A DNA stretch of 64,000 nucleotides from JACQFK01 sp964619955 (GCA_964619955.1 CAZUJF010000003.1:124001-188000); one strand, 5' to 3'; shown: positions 1 through 8,744, counted from the first letter of the stretch. The notes: generated by a model from the sequence alone, not told the origin. Translations and numbers: made by a program.

Positions 1-1
1 G

Positions 2-850
2 ACGCCGCTGACGGAGCTGGCGGACATCCTCAAGGTCGATTTCCAGTCCGTGCCCGCGGAGGAGCGGACGGCGATCGTGAAGAAGTACAGCCGTCCCGGA
101 CTGACGCTGCTCGGCAAGCGGCTGGGGCTGCGCAAGGAGCTCACGCAGGCGATGGAGATGGGGTACGCGCTCTATCAGGGCTTCTTCTTCTGCCGCCCCG
201 AGATGATCGCGCGCAAGGATCCTCCCGCCTACAAGGCGAGCTACCTGCGTTTCCTGCGCGAGGTGAACCGGCCGGACGCGGATTTCGAGACCCTGGAGTC
301 GATCATCCGGGAGGACGTGACCCTCTCGCTCAAGCTGCTGCGCTACATCAACTCGGCGATGATGGGGCTGCGGAGCCGGGTGGAGTCGATCCGGCAGGCC
401 CTGACGCTCCTGGGGCTCGTCCAGGTGCGCCGCTGGGCCTCGCTGCTGGCCCTCGCCGCGATGTGCGAGGACAAGCCCTCCGAGCTCGTGGTCACGTCGC
501 TGATCCGAGCCCGCTTCTGCGAACAGGTGGGGATGGGCTCCGGACTCAAGAACAAGACCTTCGACCTCTTCATGATCGGGATGTTCTCGGTGATCGACGC
601 GATCCTGGACCGCCCGATGATCGAGGTGCTTTCCGACCTTTCGCTCGCCGACGAGGTGAAGGGCGCGCTGATGGGCAAGCCCGAGGGGCTGGGCCGCGTC
701 CTGGGGCTGACGCTCGCGTACGAACACGCCGAATGGGACCGTCTGCCGGCGCTGCTGGAACGCCTCGAGCTCGACCCGATGGCGCTGCCGGGGATCTACC
801 GCGAGGCGGTCGAGTGGGCCGAGCAGATCTTCCAGGCCGCCGGGGCGTGA
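2..850 (+). CDS. EAL-HDOD signalling protein, 3' part
   Basis: The frame is open from the window edge, so the 5' end is missing. The first visible residues (DILKVDF) and, about 50 residues later, MGYALYQGFFFCRP match the end of an EAL (cyclic-di-GMP phosphodiesterase-like) domain. A helical HDOD domain follows (DVTLSLKLLRYINSA, then the QALTLLG region) and reaches the C-terminus. EAL-HDOD proteins of the YuxH type are usually signalling scaffolds, often with a degenerate EAL part; catalytic residues cannot be judged because the N-terminus is absent. A GTG at 50 is an internal codon and not the start. The ligand and partner are unknown. Confidence 0.8.
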   Translation, partial: TPLTELADILKVDFQSVPAEERTAIVKKYSRPGLTLLGKRLGLRKELTQAMEMGYALYQGFFFCRPEMIARKDPPAYKASYLRFLREVNRPDADFETLESIIREDVTLSLKLLRYINSAMMGLRSRVESIRQALTLLGLVQVRRWASLLALAAMCEDKPSELVVTSLIRARFCEQVGMGSGLKNKTFDLFMIGMFSVIDAILDRPMIEVLSDLSLADEVKGALMGKPEGLGRVLGLTLAYEHAEWDRLPALLERLELDPMALPGIYREAVEWAEQIFQAAGA

Positions 851-890
851 ATCGGCTTGCCGGGGTCGAAGCTGGTAGCTGGTAGCTGGG

Positions 891-2801
891 CTACCGCACT
901 TCCACGTAGTGCCCGCCGTTTTGCTCCGCCAGCGCCTTGAGGAACGGCGACCCCCCGAACGACACCGTGTGCAGCGCGACCTTCCGCAGCCGGTTCATGC
1001 GCCGGATCTCGCGGAGGATGTCGTCGGGATCGGTGATGCGGCCGTTGCTGGGCTCGCCGTCGGAGAGCAGGTAGATCGTGTCCGCCTCCTTGTGGGCGAA
1101 GGCGAGCTCCAGCGCGTCGAAGATGTTGGTCTGGCCCCGCGGCTGGAGGCGCTGGATCAGCTCCTGGGCCTGGCGGAAATTCTGCTTGATGCCGACCAGC
1201 TGTCGGTGCCAGGGCTCGATCTTGTCGTCGAAGAAAACGAGGTTGACCTGGGCGTCCTTGCCCAGCTGGCCGAGGGAGCGGAGCAGCTCCTTTTTCGCCT
1301 GTTCCAGGCGCGTCACGCCGCCCTCGGACTCGGCCTGCATGCTGCCCGAGATGTCGACGCAGAAGACCAGGCGGGTGGAGACGACGGGCATGCCGTAGTA
1401 GGTCGTCATGCCCGCCTGGGGCGCGGCCGCGACCGCGTCCGGCCCGGGGAAGGCGAAGCTCTCGCGGGCGCTCGTCCACCACTCCTTCCACTGTCCCGCG
1501 CCGCTCCCGAACGGCTTCGCGGTCAGGAAGCGCAGCGTCTCGGCGATGTCGGCGAGCAGGCGGCCCTCCTCCGAGGCCATGCGGTCGACGAGCAGGTCGA
1601 CGGCCTCCTTCGTGCGGAGCTTGCGGAGGCCGCGCACGGCGGAGACGCGGACCGCCCAGTCCTTCGCGCGCAGCGCCTTCTCGAAAACGGGCATGGATTC
1701 GGGCCCACCCAGTTCGCCCAGGGCGTCGAGGGCGGGCACGGCGACGCCGGGCTTGGCGTTGCCCGCGAGTTTGACGAGGGCCTGGCGCACCGCGTCGCCG
1801 GGAAAGGCGGGCAGCAGCGAGATCGCGAGCGCGGCGGCGTCCTCGTTCGTGCCCTGGGCCTCCCGCAGGAGGATGGCCTCGCTGTTCTTGTCGCGCCGTT
1901 CGGCGACGGCTTCGAGCGCGGCGCCGCGGACCTCGAGGACCGCGTCCTTGAGGGGCGAGGAGAGGCGGTCGCCGGCCTGGGCGTGGCGGAGGCGGCCGAG
2001 GGAGCGGGCGGCGACGGCGCGCACGACGGGGTCGGGGTGCTTGAGGGAGGCGTAGATTTCGAGGGCGGCCTTGTCCTCCGTGAGCGCGCCGAGGGCCTCG
2101 GCGAGCAGGCGCCGGAGGGTGAGGTCCGGCTGGAGGGCGGCGGCGGCGAGCAGGACGCGGGCGACGGCGGCGCCTCCGAACTCCTTGAGCACGGCGACGG
2201 AGGCGTAGCGGAGCAGGGGTTCGGCGCCGTCGTCGAGCAGGATCTTGCGGGCGTTGTCCTGGAGGACGACCTCCTTGAGCGGCGCGAGGGCGCTCATGGC
2301 CATGGCGCGGATGAGGGTGTCGTCGTTCGTGAGGCCGCCGCGCCAGAGCGGCTCGGTCTCCTTGCTGAGGGGGTACTGGCGCAGGCCGGACCACGCGTAG
2401 AGGCGGACGTCGCTCGCGTCGCGGAGGAGGGTCTTGCAGAGGCCGAGGCCTTCGGGGGTCGGGGGTTTCGTGAGCGCCTCGACGGCGCTGCTGCGGAGCG
2501 TGACGGCTTTCTTGGTGTCGCGGGCGGTGAGGACGAGGACCTGGAGGGCGCGGGGGGTGCCGCAGACGCCGAGGGCCTTGAGGGCGGCGGCGCGGACGGA
2601 GAGGTCCTTGTCCTGGTCGAGCAGGTCGGAGAGGAGGGCGGCGGCCTCCTCGGTCTTGAGGGCGCCGAGGGCGGCGACGGCGGGGAGGCGCAGGGCGGGG
2701 GCCTGATCCTTCTCGGCCGCGAGGCGGTCCTTGAGGGCGTCGAGGTCCGCGGGCGGGGCCTGCAGCAGGACGGCACAAAGGAGGGCGCTGAGCACGCTCA
2801 C
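891..2801 (-). CDS. Secreted HEAT-repeat / von Willebrand factor A protein
   Basis: About 636 residues. A short hydrophobic leader is followed by roughly 400 residues of HEAT-like helical repeats (for example LRLPAVAALGAL, DLSVRAAALKALG, DPVVRAVAARSLG). The C-terminal 200 residues form a VWA domain with an intact metal-ion-dependent adhesion site: DISGS, a Thr in GQTNIFDAL, and SDGEP. The likely role is an exported protein-binding scaffold; no enzyme motif is visible. GTG at 2801 gives the longest frame. A TATACT box lies directly upstream, so GTG at 2795 (third codon) is an equally good, leaderless start. It is a single minus-strand gene. Confidence 0.75.
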   Translation of the reverse strand: MSVLSALLCAVLLQAPPADLDALKDRLAAEKDQAPALRLPAVAALGALKTEEAAALLSDLLDQDKDLSVRAAALKALGVCGTPRALQVLVLTARDTKKAVTLRSSAVEALTKPPTPEGLGLCKTLLRDASDVRLYAWSGLRQYPLSKETEPLWRGGLTNDDTLIRAMAMSALAPLKEVVLQDNARKILLDDGAEPLLRYASVAVLKEFGGAAVARVLLAAAALQPDLTLRRLLAEALGALTEDKAALEIYASLKHPDPVVRAVAARSLGRLRHAQAGDRLSSPLKDAVLEVRGAALEAVAERRDKNSEAILLREAQGTNEDAAALAISLLPAFPGDAVRQALVKLAGNAKPGVAVPALDALGELGGPESMPVFEKALRAKDWAVRVSAVRGLRKLRTKEAVDLLVDRMASEEGRLLADIAETLRFLTAKPFGSGAGQWKEWWTSARESFAFPGPDAVAAAPQAGMTTYYGMPVVSTRLVFCVDISGSMQAESEGGVTRLEQAKKELLRSLGQLGKDAQVNLVFFDDKIEPWHRQLVGIKQNFRQAQELIQRLQPRGQTNIFDALELAFAHKEADTIYLLSDGEPSNGRITDPDDILREIRRMNRLRKVALHTVSFGGSPFLKALAEQNGGHYVEVR

Positions 2802-2807
2802 AGTATA
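2802..2807 (-). promoter_or_regulatory. -10-like TATACT box abutting the VWA gene start
   Basis: TATACT on the minus strand ends one base before the annotated GTG. Transcription starting 6-8 nt downstream would begin near the GTG at 2795. No convincing -35 is visible. Confidence 0.4.
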
Positions 2808-2850
2808 AGGGACGCCGGCCGGGGGCGCATCGGGGCGCGGAAACTCCTCC

Positions 2851-2878
2851 TTGACTCGGCCGGGGCCCCGCGTAAACT
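2851..2878 (+). promoter_or_regulatory. Promoter of tRNA-Val(CAC)
   Basis: TTGACT (2851-2856), a 16-bp spacer and TAAACT (2873-2878) lie just upstream of the tRNA at 2892. The host promoter of the other tRNA-Val gene at 9200 has the same architecture. Confidence 0.7.
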
Positions 2879-2891
2879 GTGATCCTCCCGG

Positions 2892-2967
2892 GGGCGCTTA
2901 GCTCAGCTGGTAGAGCACTTGGATCACACCCAAGGGGTCACAGGTTCAAGTCCTGTAGCGCCCACCA
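2892..2967 (+). tRNA. tRNA-Val (anticodon CAC)
   Basis: This is a complete cloverleaf of 76 nt. The 7-bp acceptor stem is GGGCGCT/AGCGCCC and the D-arm GCTC/GAGC. The anticodon stem CTTGG/CCAAG encloses the loop ATCACAC (anticodon CAC, U33 present). The T-arm carries TTCAAGT, the discriminator base is A, and CCA is encoded. It reads GTG codons. Confidence 0.95.
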
Positions 2968-3260
2968 TCCTTCGCTCGGCTGAGCGAAGCGAAGCCTCAG
3001 CGAAGGATGCCCTCCGTAGCCCCGGCCCACAAGATGGGCGAAGGAGGGCACCCGCCGAGTCGAAGCATCCGCCTTCGCTGGCCGGAGGCCAGCCGGAAGG
3101 CGGATGCCCCGCCGAAGCGCCACCCCGGAAGATGCGCGGAGGCGGGCAACTCGATCCGGCCAGCTACGGCGGGATGCCCTCCGTCCTGTCCGCCGTAGCT
3201 CCACTCCGGTAGATGAGCGGAGGTGGAAGCCCCAGCCCAAAAGATGAGCGAAGGAGGGTC
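2968..3260. repeat. Cluster of palindromic repeats, no gene
   Basis: I see no credible gene here. The stretch holds several stem-loops. An 8-bp stem (CTTCGCTC/GAGCGAAG, 2970-2989) directly after the tRNA could act as its terminator. A 39-nt element bounded by CCCTCC/GGAGGG lies at 3010-3048. A long hairpin occupies 3065-3107 (GCATCCGCCTTC paired with its near complement). Degenerate copies follow at about 3113-3170, 3175-3220 and 3226-3258. Core words such as TTCGCTCATC and GGAGCTACGG recur, also at 7145. Confidence 0.65.
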
Positions 3261-3270
3261 CTCCGCCTGA

Positions 3271-4773
3271 TCAAGGCCGGCTGCGCGGCGTCGCGCGGAT
3301 CTGATCCAGCCGCGCCGCGAGCGCCTTGAGTCGTTCGGGCTCGGTCTTGGCCAGGTTCTTCGTCTCCGCGAGATCCTCGACGAGGTTGTAGAGGTGGCCG
3401 CCGGGGTCCGCCCCGCCTTCCGTGCCCGTGGTCGCGCTCCGGGCGACCCCTCTTCCGGGCATGATGTATTTCCAGGGGCCCGCGCGCAGCGAGAGCGGGC
3501 CGCCCTGCTGCACCAGATGCTCCCGCCCCTCGCGCGTCTCGCCGAGCAGCGCCTTCAGCAGGTCGAAGCTGTCCGGAGCGTCCTCGTCCTTCAGCGTCCT
3601 GCCCACCAGCGGCGCCAGCGAGGCGAGCAGGTCGATCTGCCCCACGAGCGCGTCGCTGACGCCCGGCTTCACCCGCGCGGGCCAGCGCAGCAGGAAGGGC
3701 ACCCGCGTGCCGCCCTCGAAGGCGCTGCTCTTGCCGCCCCTCAGCGGCCCCGCCGGCTTGTGATCGCCCAGCTTCGTCACCGCGTCGTCCTTGTAGCCGT
3801 CGTCGAGCACCGGCCCGTTGTCGCTCGTCACGATCACGATCGTGTTTTCGGACAGCTTGAGGCGGTCGAGGGTCTCCAGGACGCGGCCCACGCTCCAGTC
3901 CGCCTCCGCGATCGCGTTCCCGCGCGGGCCCATGTCCGTCGCGTTCGCGAAGCGCGGATGCGGCACGCGCGGGACGTGGATGTCGTGCAGCGCGAAGTAG
4001 AGGAAGAAACGCTCCTTCGCGTTCTTCTCGATGAACTGCACGGCCTTGCCCGTGATCGTGTCCGCCATGTCCTCGTCCACCCAGCGCGCCGCCTTGCCGC
4101 CCGACATGGTGCCGATGCGGCTCACGCCGTTGACGATCGTCATGTCGTGCCCGTGGCTCGGATGGAACTTGAGCAGCTCGGGGTTCGCCTTGCCCGTGGG
4201 GTCGTCGCCGACGGGTTTGCCGTAGCTGACCTGGATCGGGTCCTTCGGATCCAGGCCGGCGACCCGGTGGTCCTCCACGTACACGCAGGGCGTGCGGTCC
4301 CCGGTGGCGGGGAGGATGAACGCGGACGTGAATCCGATTTCGAGCGGGCCGGGCTTGAGCTCGCCGTTCCAGTCCGGCGCGGGATCGCCGAGCCCGAGAT
4401 GCCATTTGCCGACGACGCCCGTGCGGTAGCCCGCCGCCTGGAACACGGAGGGCAGCGTGGTGCGGCCGGGCGCGATGATGAGGGCGGCGTCCCCGGGCAG
4501 GATGCCCGTGCCCTTCTTCCGCCACGCGTACTCGCCGGTGAGCATCGCATAGCGGGAGGGCGTGCAGGTGCCCGCGGCGGAATGGGCGTCCGTGAAGCGC
4601 AGCCCCTCGCGGGCCACGCGGTCGATGTTCGGCGTCTTGACGCGGGTCGCGCCGTAACAGCCGGTGTCGCCGTAGCCGAGATCGTCCGCGTAGATGAGCA
4701 CGAGGTTCGGCGGCGGGTCGGCCTGCGGAGCGGCGGCCAGCAGCAGGAGGAGCAGGGCGCTTCGGATGGTCAT
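3271..4773 (-). CDS. Formylglycine-type sulfatase (arylsulfatase family)
   Basis: A sulfate-ester hydrolase, about 500 residues, likely exported to the periplasm. The leader MTIRSALLLLLLAAAPQ precedes a catalytic domain beginning NLVLIYADDLGYGD (metal-binding Asp pair). The modification motif is CTPSR, the Cys form that an FGE or anaerobic maturase converts to formylglycine. Further family motifs are GKWHLG, HDIHVPR and the metal-binding TSDNG. ATG at 4773 was chosen because it gives a signal-like N-terminus; the longer frame adds a non-secretory extension overlapping the divergent gene. The substrate is unknown; in Planctomycetota such enzymes usually act on sulfated polysaccharides. Confidence 0.9.
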   Translation of the reverse strand: MTIRSALLLLLLAAAPQADPPPNLVLIYADDLGYGDTGCYGATRVKTPNIDRVAREGLRFTDAHSAAGTCTPSRYAMLTGEYAWRKKGTGILPGDAALIIAPGRTTLPSVFQAAGYRTGVVGKWHLGLGDPAPDWNGELKPGPLEIGFTSAFILPATGDRTPCVYVEDHRVAGLDPKDPIQVSYGKPVGDDPTGKANPELLKFHPSHGHDMTIVNGVSRIGTMSGGKAARWVDEDMADTITGKAVQFIEKNAKERFFLYFALHDIHVPRVPHPRFANATDMGPRGNAIAEADWSVGRVLETLDRLKLSENTIVIVTSDNGPVLDDGYKDDAVTKLGDHKPAGPLRGGKSSAFEGGTRVPFLLRWPARVKPGVSDALVGQIDLLASLAPLVGRTLKDEDAPDSFDLLKALLGETREGREHLVQQGGPLSLRAGPWKYIMPGRGVARSATTGTEGGADPGGHLYNLVEDLAETKNLAKTEPERLKALAARLDQIRATPRSRP

Positions 4774-4811
4774 GCTGTGTGAACACCCGCGCGGGCCGCC
4801 GGGTTGCGCAG

Positions 4812-4817
4812 TACAAT
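4812..4817 (+). promoter_or_regulatory. -10-like TACAAT box before the beta-helix gene
   Basis: TACAAT ends 8 nt before the ATG at 4826, and there is no Shine-Dalgarno between them, so a leaderless start is implied. The 52-bp intergenic space must also serve the divergent sulfatase. Confidence 0.45.
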
Positions 4818-4825
4818 CCACCCTC

Positions 4826-6256
4826 ATGGTTCTGCTCCTCCTCCTCCTGCTCCAGGAGCGGCACGTGGCACTCTCAGGTTCGGATGCCGGCCCCGGGACG
4901 GCGGCGGCCCCCTGGCGGACGATCCAGAAGGCGGCCCAGGAGGCGCGCCCGGGGGAGACGGTCCTCATCCATGTGGGGACCTACGCCGAGCGCGTCGCGG
5001 TCGGCGTTTCGGGCGCGGAGGGGAAACCGATCACGTTCAAGGCGGCGGGGGACGGCGCCGTCCGCATCGACGGCTCGACGCTGAGCGTGACGGAGGAGGC
5101 CGGGGCGCTGCTCTCGATCGCGAATCAAAGCCATCTTGTTTTTGAAGGACTCGAGCTGGGCGGCCTGCAGACGGACAAGGACGACGGCGTCCCCTGCGGC
5201 GTGAAGCTGGACGGTTCGGGCAGGAACATCGTCCTGCGGCGCCTCAAGGTGGGCCGGATCCGTCAGACCTCCAAGGAGGGCGGCGACGCCCACGGGATCG
5301 CGGTCTACGGCACGGACGGGACGACGCCCTGGAGCGGCATCGTGATCGAGGACTGCGAGGTCTTCGAATGCCTGCTGGGGAGCAGCGAAGCCCTCGTGAT
5401 CAACGGCAACGTCGAGGGCTTCGTGATCTCCGGCAACACGGTGCGCGACTGCAACAACATCGGGATCGACGTGATCGGCCTCGAGAAGACGGCGCCCGCG
5501 AACGACCAGCCGCGGCGGGGCCGCGTCACGGGGAACAAGGTGTTCAACATCAGCTCGTTCGGGAATCCCGCATACGGGGAGGAGCGTTCGGCCGCGGGGA
5601 TCTATGTGGACGGGGCGCGGGACATCGTCGTGGAGCGGAACCTCGTGCACCATTGCGACTACGGCATCGAGGTGGGCTGCGAGAACCCGGGCGTCACGTC
5701 GGACGTCGTCGTCCGCTCCAACCTCCTGCTGCGCAACGCGGTCGCCGGGCTGATCTTCGGGGGTTACGACGAGGAGCGGGGGACAGTGGAACGCTGCCTC
5801 TTCGCGCACAACACGCTCTGGGGCAACGACACGAGCGCCTCGGGCAGCGGGGAGCTCGTGATCCAGAAGGCCCGGAACAACACGCTGCGCCACAACCTGA
5901 TCGTGCCGGGGGCGTCGGGGCTGGCGATCACGAACCCCTTCGGAGCCGCCCTCTCCTCCGGGAACGTGGCGGACTGGAACTGCTACGGCGTGAAGAATCC
6001 GGCCTTCACCTGGCAGGAGAAGGCGTTCGCCGGGTTTGCGGCGTTCCGCGCCGCCGGGCAGGAGCGCAACGGCCGGGTCGGGGAGGCGCGTTTCAAGGAC
6101 GCCGAGCGGGGGGACCTGCGTCTGCGGCGGGATTCCGTCGCGGTGAACGCGGGGGACCCCGCGTTCACGGCGGTGGCGGGGGAGTTGGACTTCGACGGCC
6201 TCCCCCGGATCTCGGGCCCCCGGGTCGACGCGGGCGCCTTCGAATTCCGGAACTAG
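4826..6256 (+). CDS. Secreted right-handed parallel beta-helix protein
   Basis: About 476 residues. An extremely short hydrophobic leader (MVLLLLLLLQ) runs straight into the typical opening of exported beta-helix proteins, HVALSGSDAGPGTAAAPW followed by TIQKA. The body has repeated coil rungs with Asn-rich turns (GFVISGNTVRDCNNIGI, DIVVERNLVHHCDYGIEV, VVRSNLLLRNAVAG), as in pectate-lyase-like and NosD/DUF1565 proteins. It ends with a typical tail, DFDGLPRISGPRVDAGAFE. The likely role is binding or cleaving polysaccharide outside the cytoplasm; catalytic residues were not assigned. It is divergent from the sulfatase, which fits shared glycan use. Confidence 0.8.
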   Translation: MVLLLLLLLQERHVALSGSDAGPGTAAAPWRTIQKAAQEARPGETVLIHVGTYAERVAVGVSGAEGKPITFKAAGDGAVRIDGSTLSVTEEAGALLSIANQSHLVFEGLELGGLQTDKDDGVPCGVKLDGSGRNIVLRRLKVGRIRQTSKEGGDAHGIAVYGTDGTTPWSGIVIEDCEVFECLLGSSEALVINGNVEGFVISGNTVRDCNNIGIDVIGLEKTAPANDQPRRGRVTGNKVFNISSFGNPAYGEERSAAGIYVDGARDIVVERNLVHHCDYGIEVGCENPGVTSDVVVRSNLLLRNAVAGLIFGGYDEERGTVERCLFAHNTLWGNDTSASGSGELVIQKARNNTLRHNLIVPGASGLAITNPFGAALSSGNVADWNCYGVKNPAFTWQEKAFAGFAAFRAAGQERNGRVGEARFKDAERGDLRLRRDSVAVNAGDPAFTAVAGELDFDGLPRISGPRVDAGAFEFRN

Positions 6257-6281
6257 GCTTTCGCGCCGCCGGCCGCGGTGC

Positions 6282-6287
6282 TAAAAT
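6282..6287 (+). promoter_or_regulatory. -10-like TAAAAT box before proC
   Basis: TAAAAT ends 9 nt before the proC ATG and no Shine-Dalgarno is present. This is the same layout as at other host genes in this window. Confidence 0.45.
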
Positions 6288-6296
6288 GGGGAACTT

Positions 6297-7112
6297 ATGC
6301 TTGCACGAAAGAAAATCGCGGTCATCGGCGCGGGAAAACTCGGGGAGACGCTGATCAAGGCGCTCCTCGAGGCGAAGCTGATCCAGCCGGAGCAGGTCAG
6401 CGCCACGGCGCGGCATCCCGAAACCTGCGCGCGCAAGGGGAAGCTCTACGGCATCCGCATGAGCACGGACAACGCCGCGGCCGCCAAGGGGGCCGATCTG
6501 GTCATCGTCGCCGTCAAACCCCAGGTCATGGGGGAGGCGCTGACGTCGATCAAGAAGGTCGTCGGACGCGACACGGTGGTCGTCTCCACGGCCGCCAGCG
6601 TCTCGACCGCGTTCATCGAGCGGCACCTCGCGAGCGGGGTGCCGGTGATCCGGACGATGCCCAACACGGCCTGCCTGGTGCGGGCGGGCATGACCGGGAT
6701 CTGCGCGGGCAAACACGCCCGTCGGGAGCACCTGGCGCTGGCGGAAGGCGTCTTCTCCGCGCTGGGGCGCGCGCTCATCCTCGACGAGAAGTACATGGAC
6801 GCGGTCACGGGCCTTTCCGCGAGCGGCATCGCGTTCATGTACGTGACGCTCGAATCGATGGCGGAGGGCGGCGTGGCCGCGGGGCTGCCGCGCGAGATCG
6901 CGACGGAGCTGGCGGCGCAGACGATGCTGGGCGCCGCGCGCATGGTCCAGGAGACGGGCGAGCATCCCGCGAAGCTCAAGGACGTGGTGACGACGCCCGC
7001 GGGGACGACGATCGACGGGCTGCTCGAGCTCGAAGGCGGCGGCCTGCGGGTCACGCTCATCAAGACGGTGGTGCGCGCCGCAAAGCGCGCCGCGGAACTG
7101 CTGCACGGTTGA
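6297..7112 (+). CDS. proC: Pyrroline-5-carboxylate reductase
   Basis: Catalyses NAD(P)H-dependent reduction of 1-pyrroline-5-carboxylate to L-proline, the last step of proline synthesis, in the cytoplasm. At 271 residues it has the usual family length. Visible motifs are the Rossmann loop AVIGAGKLGE near residue 8, the dinucleotide-domain VIVAVKPQ, RTMPNTAC, and the C-terminal signature spread over HPAKLKDVVTTPAGTTIDGL. The usual GSGP stretch of the dimer domain reads LSASGIAF here, and the usual SPGGTT reads TPAGTT, both conservative changes. ATG at 6297 is the first start. Confidence 0.92.
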   Translation: MLARKKIAVIGAGKLGETLIKALLEAKLIQPEQVSATARHPETCARKGKLYGIRMSTDNAAAAKGADLVIVAVKPQVMGEALTSIKKVVGRDTVVVSTAASVSTAFIERHLASGVPVIRTMPNTACLVRAGMTGICAGKHARREHLALAEGVFSALGRALILDEKYMDAVTGLSASGIAFMYVTLESMAEGGVAAGLPREIATELAAQTMLGAARMVQETGEHPAKLKDVVTTPAGTTIDGLLELEGGGLRVTLIKTVVRAAKRAAELLHG

Positions 7113-7137
7113 GTCGCCCGTTAGGTACGGGCGACTC
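7111..7137 (+). terminator. Perfect 11-bp hairpin after proC
   Basis: GAGTCGCCCGT and ACGGGCGACTC enclose a 5-nt loop starting at the proC stop codon. There is no U-run, so it may be a Rho-assisted terminator or an mRNA-stabilising hairpin. Confidence 0.55.
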
Positions 7138-7144
7138 GGATCCA

Positions 7145-7184
7145 CCCTCCTTCGCTCATCCTTGGGGGCTGGAGCTACGGAGGG
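7145..7184. repeat. Dispersed 40-nt palindromic repeat
   Basis: Bounded by CCCTCC and GGAGGG, with inner words TTCGCTCATC and GGAGCTACGG. It matches, in opposite orientation, the element at 3010-3048 and a half copy at 3226-3258. The rest of 7185-7270 shows no gene. Confidence 0.6.
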
Positions 7185-7270
7185 TTTCGCCCGCAGTAAG
7201 GGATAGAGGGTGCTTACGGCGGACTCATTTTCCGCCTTACCGGGCGGGATTCCGTGCGTCTAAAGGGTTG

Positions 7271-8713
7271 ATGACGGACTGGCGATCCATCGACGAGTCC
7301 GGCCCCCGGCTCATCGTCCTCAAGGGCATCCCCGCCCGCACGCCGCGGGCCTGGCGCGCGCCGGAGCGCGTGCTCACGCTGGGCGGGCTGGTCCTGCTGC
7401 TGCAGCGCATCATCGCCTGGTCGGTGGCGGGCGCGGCGCATCTGCTCGTCGCCGCGCTGATCCTGGTGCTGGCGCATGAGGCGACGCGGACGGACGGCGA
7501 CACGCTGGTCTACGCGCGGCTCTGGCGTCCGTCCGGCGGGGAAACGGGCAAATCCCCGGAGCCCGAACCGCCCGCGGCGCAGCCGGTCGTCGAGGTGCCG
7601 AAAGCCGCGCCCGCTCCCGAGTCTCCCAGTCCCGAGCCCGAGACGGGCTTCCTGCCCGCGACGCCGGTCGAGGTGAATCCGGCGGCTCCGGCAGCGGTTC
7701 CCGAGCTCAAGCCTTCCGTCATCGGTTCCGGAGCTTCGGCCGCGGGGGCGCCGGCCGCAGCTCCGGCCCCCGCGCCGGCCGTGTCGGAGTCGGACATCGA
7801 CCGGGATCCCACAGCGGCCCTGAAAAAGCGCCGCGCCGACGACCTGGACAAGCTGCGGGCGGGGAGCGCGCGGGAGATCGTCGTGGTCTCGGGGGCCTAC
7901 GACGACGTCGAGGAGGTGCTGGAGCGCCTCGGGATCCGCTACACCCGTTGCGAGCCGGAGCAGCTGGCGCGGAAGGATCTTTCAGCGTGCAAGGTGCTGC
8001 TGATCAACTGCCACACGGGCTACCAGGCGGGTCTGTTCCGGCTGGGGGAGTCGAAGGACGCGGTCCGCGAGGTGAAGCAGCTGGAGGAGCTGGCGGAACT
8101 GCTGGAGGAGCGGATCCGGCAGACGAAGGACAAGAAGAAGGTCTTCGAGTACGGTCTCGAGCATCTGAAGGTGACGTCGCGGCTGTCGGCGCTGCGTTCG
8201 CAGCTGGAGATGCTGTCCGGGGCGCGGGAGATGGTGGAGAACGTGCGGCGCTTCGCGGAGTCGGGCGGGTACGTCTTCACGAGCGACTGGGGGCTGACGC
8301 TGATCGAGAAGGCGTTCCCGGGTTATCTCCGCGGCGGGGGTCATGTGGGGCCGCTGACGACGTCGATCCGGCCGAAATCCGGCCGAGAGCGGCATCCGCT
8401 GATGGAGGAGGTCTTCTGGGACAAGGGGCCCGCGGGCTCCACGGTGTCTCAGAAGAAGGTGCTCTGGGAGGTGGACAGCGGCTCGTACTTCATCCGGATC
8501 GACAAGCCGGCGGCGGTGGAGGTGCTGGTGGAGGGGGCCGCGCTGTCGCGCTATCCGTCGGTGGCGGTGACGTTCACGCTGCCGCTCGTGTCGGGCCGGG
8601 CGGGCCGCATCCTGCACGTGCTCTCGCACTTCAAGAAGCAGGTGTCGAAGTCGGGCGATTACGCGCTGCAGAACCTGCTGCTGAACTTCCTGGTGGAGCG
8701 CTTCGAGCCGTGA
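7271..8713 (+). CDS. Membrane-anchored Pro/Ala-rich protein with Rossmann-like C-terminal domain
   Basis: About 480 residues. An N-terminal cytoplasmic stretch is followed by one membrane helix (about residues 40-62, rich in LLVAALILVLA) and a flexible Pro/Ala/Glu-rich linker (about 85-180). The C-terminal globular half starts EIVVVSGAYDDVEEVLERLG and continues KVLLINCHTGYQ and GGYVFTSDWG. That pattern resembles flavodoxin or glutamine-amidotransferase-like alpha/beta domains found after a membrane anchor in planctomycete proteins. A charged coiled segment (about 275-310) interrupts the domain. Function unknown. ATG at 7271 was chosen because the homologous-looking protein starts there. Confidence 0.6.
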   Translation: MTDWRSIDESGPRLIVLKGIPARTPRAWRAPERVLTLGGLVLLLQRIIAWSVAGAAHLLVAALILVLAHEATRTDGDTLVYARLWRPSGGETGKSPEPEPPAAQPVVEVPKAAPAPESPSPEPETGFLPATPVEVNPAAPAAVPELKPSVIGSGASAAGAPAAAPAPAPAVSESDIDRDPTAALKKRRADDLDKLRAGSAREIVVVSGAYDDVEEVLERLGIRYTRCEPEQLARKDLSACKVLLINCHTGYQAGLFRLGESKDAVREVKQLEELAELLEERIRQTKDKKKVFEYGLEHLKVTSRLSALRSQLEMLSGAREMVENVRRFAESGGYVFTSDWGLTLIEKAFPGYLRGGGHVGPLTTSIRPKSGRERHPLMEEVFWDKGPAGSTVSQKKVLWEVDSGSYFIRIDKPAAVEVLVEGAALSRYPSVAVTFTLPLVSGRAGRILHVLSHFKKQVSKSGDYALQNLLLNFLVERFEP

Positions 8714-8744
8714 AGAACGGTAGCCGGTAGCTTGTAGCTGGAAG

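Noticed and set aside
909..2882. Long open frame (over 650 codons) on the + strand across the VWA gene
   Set aside because: It is the antisense of a high-GC gene. It is low-complexity (rich in Glu, Val, Arg, Gly), has no domain and no ribosome site, whereas the minus frame has a MIDAS motif and HEAT repeats.
3271..4968. Longer sulfatase start at 4968
   Set aside because: The extra 65 residues are Arg/Ser-rich and antisense to the beta-helix gene. The ATG at 4773 begins directly with a secretion leader.
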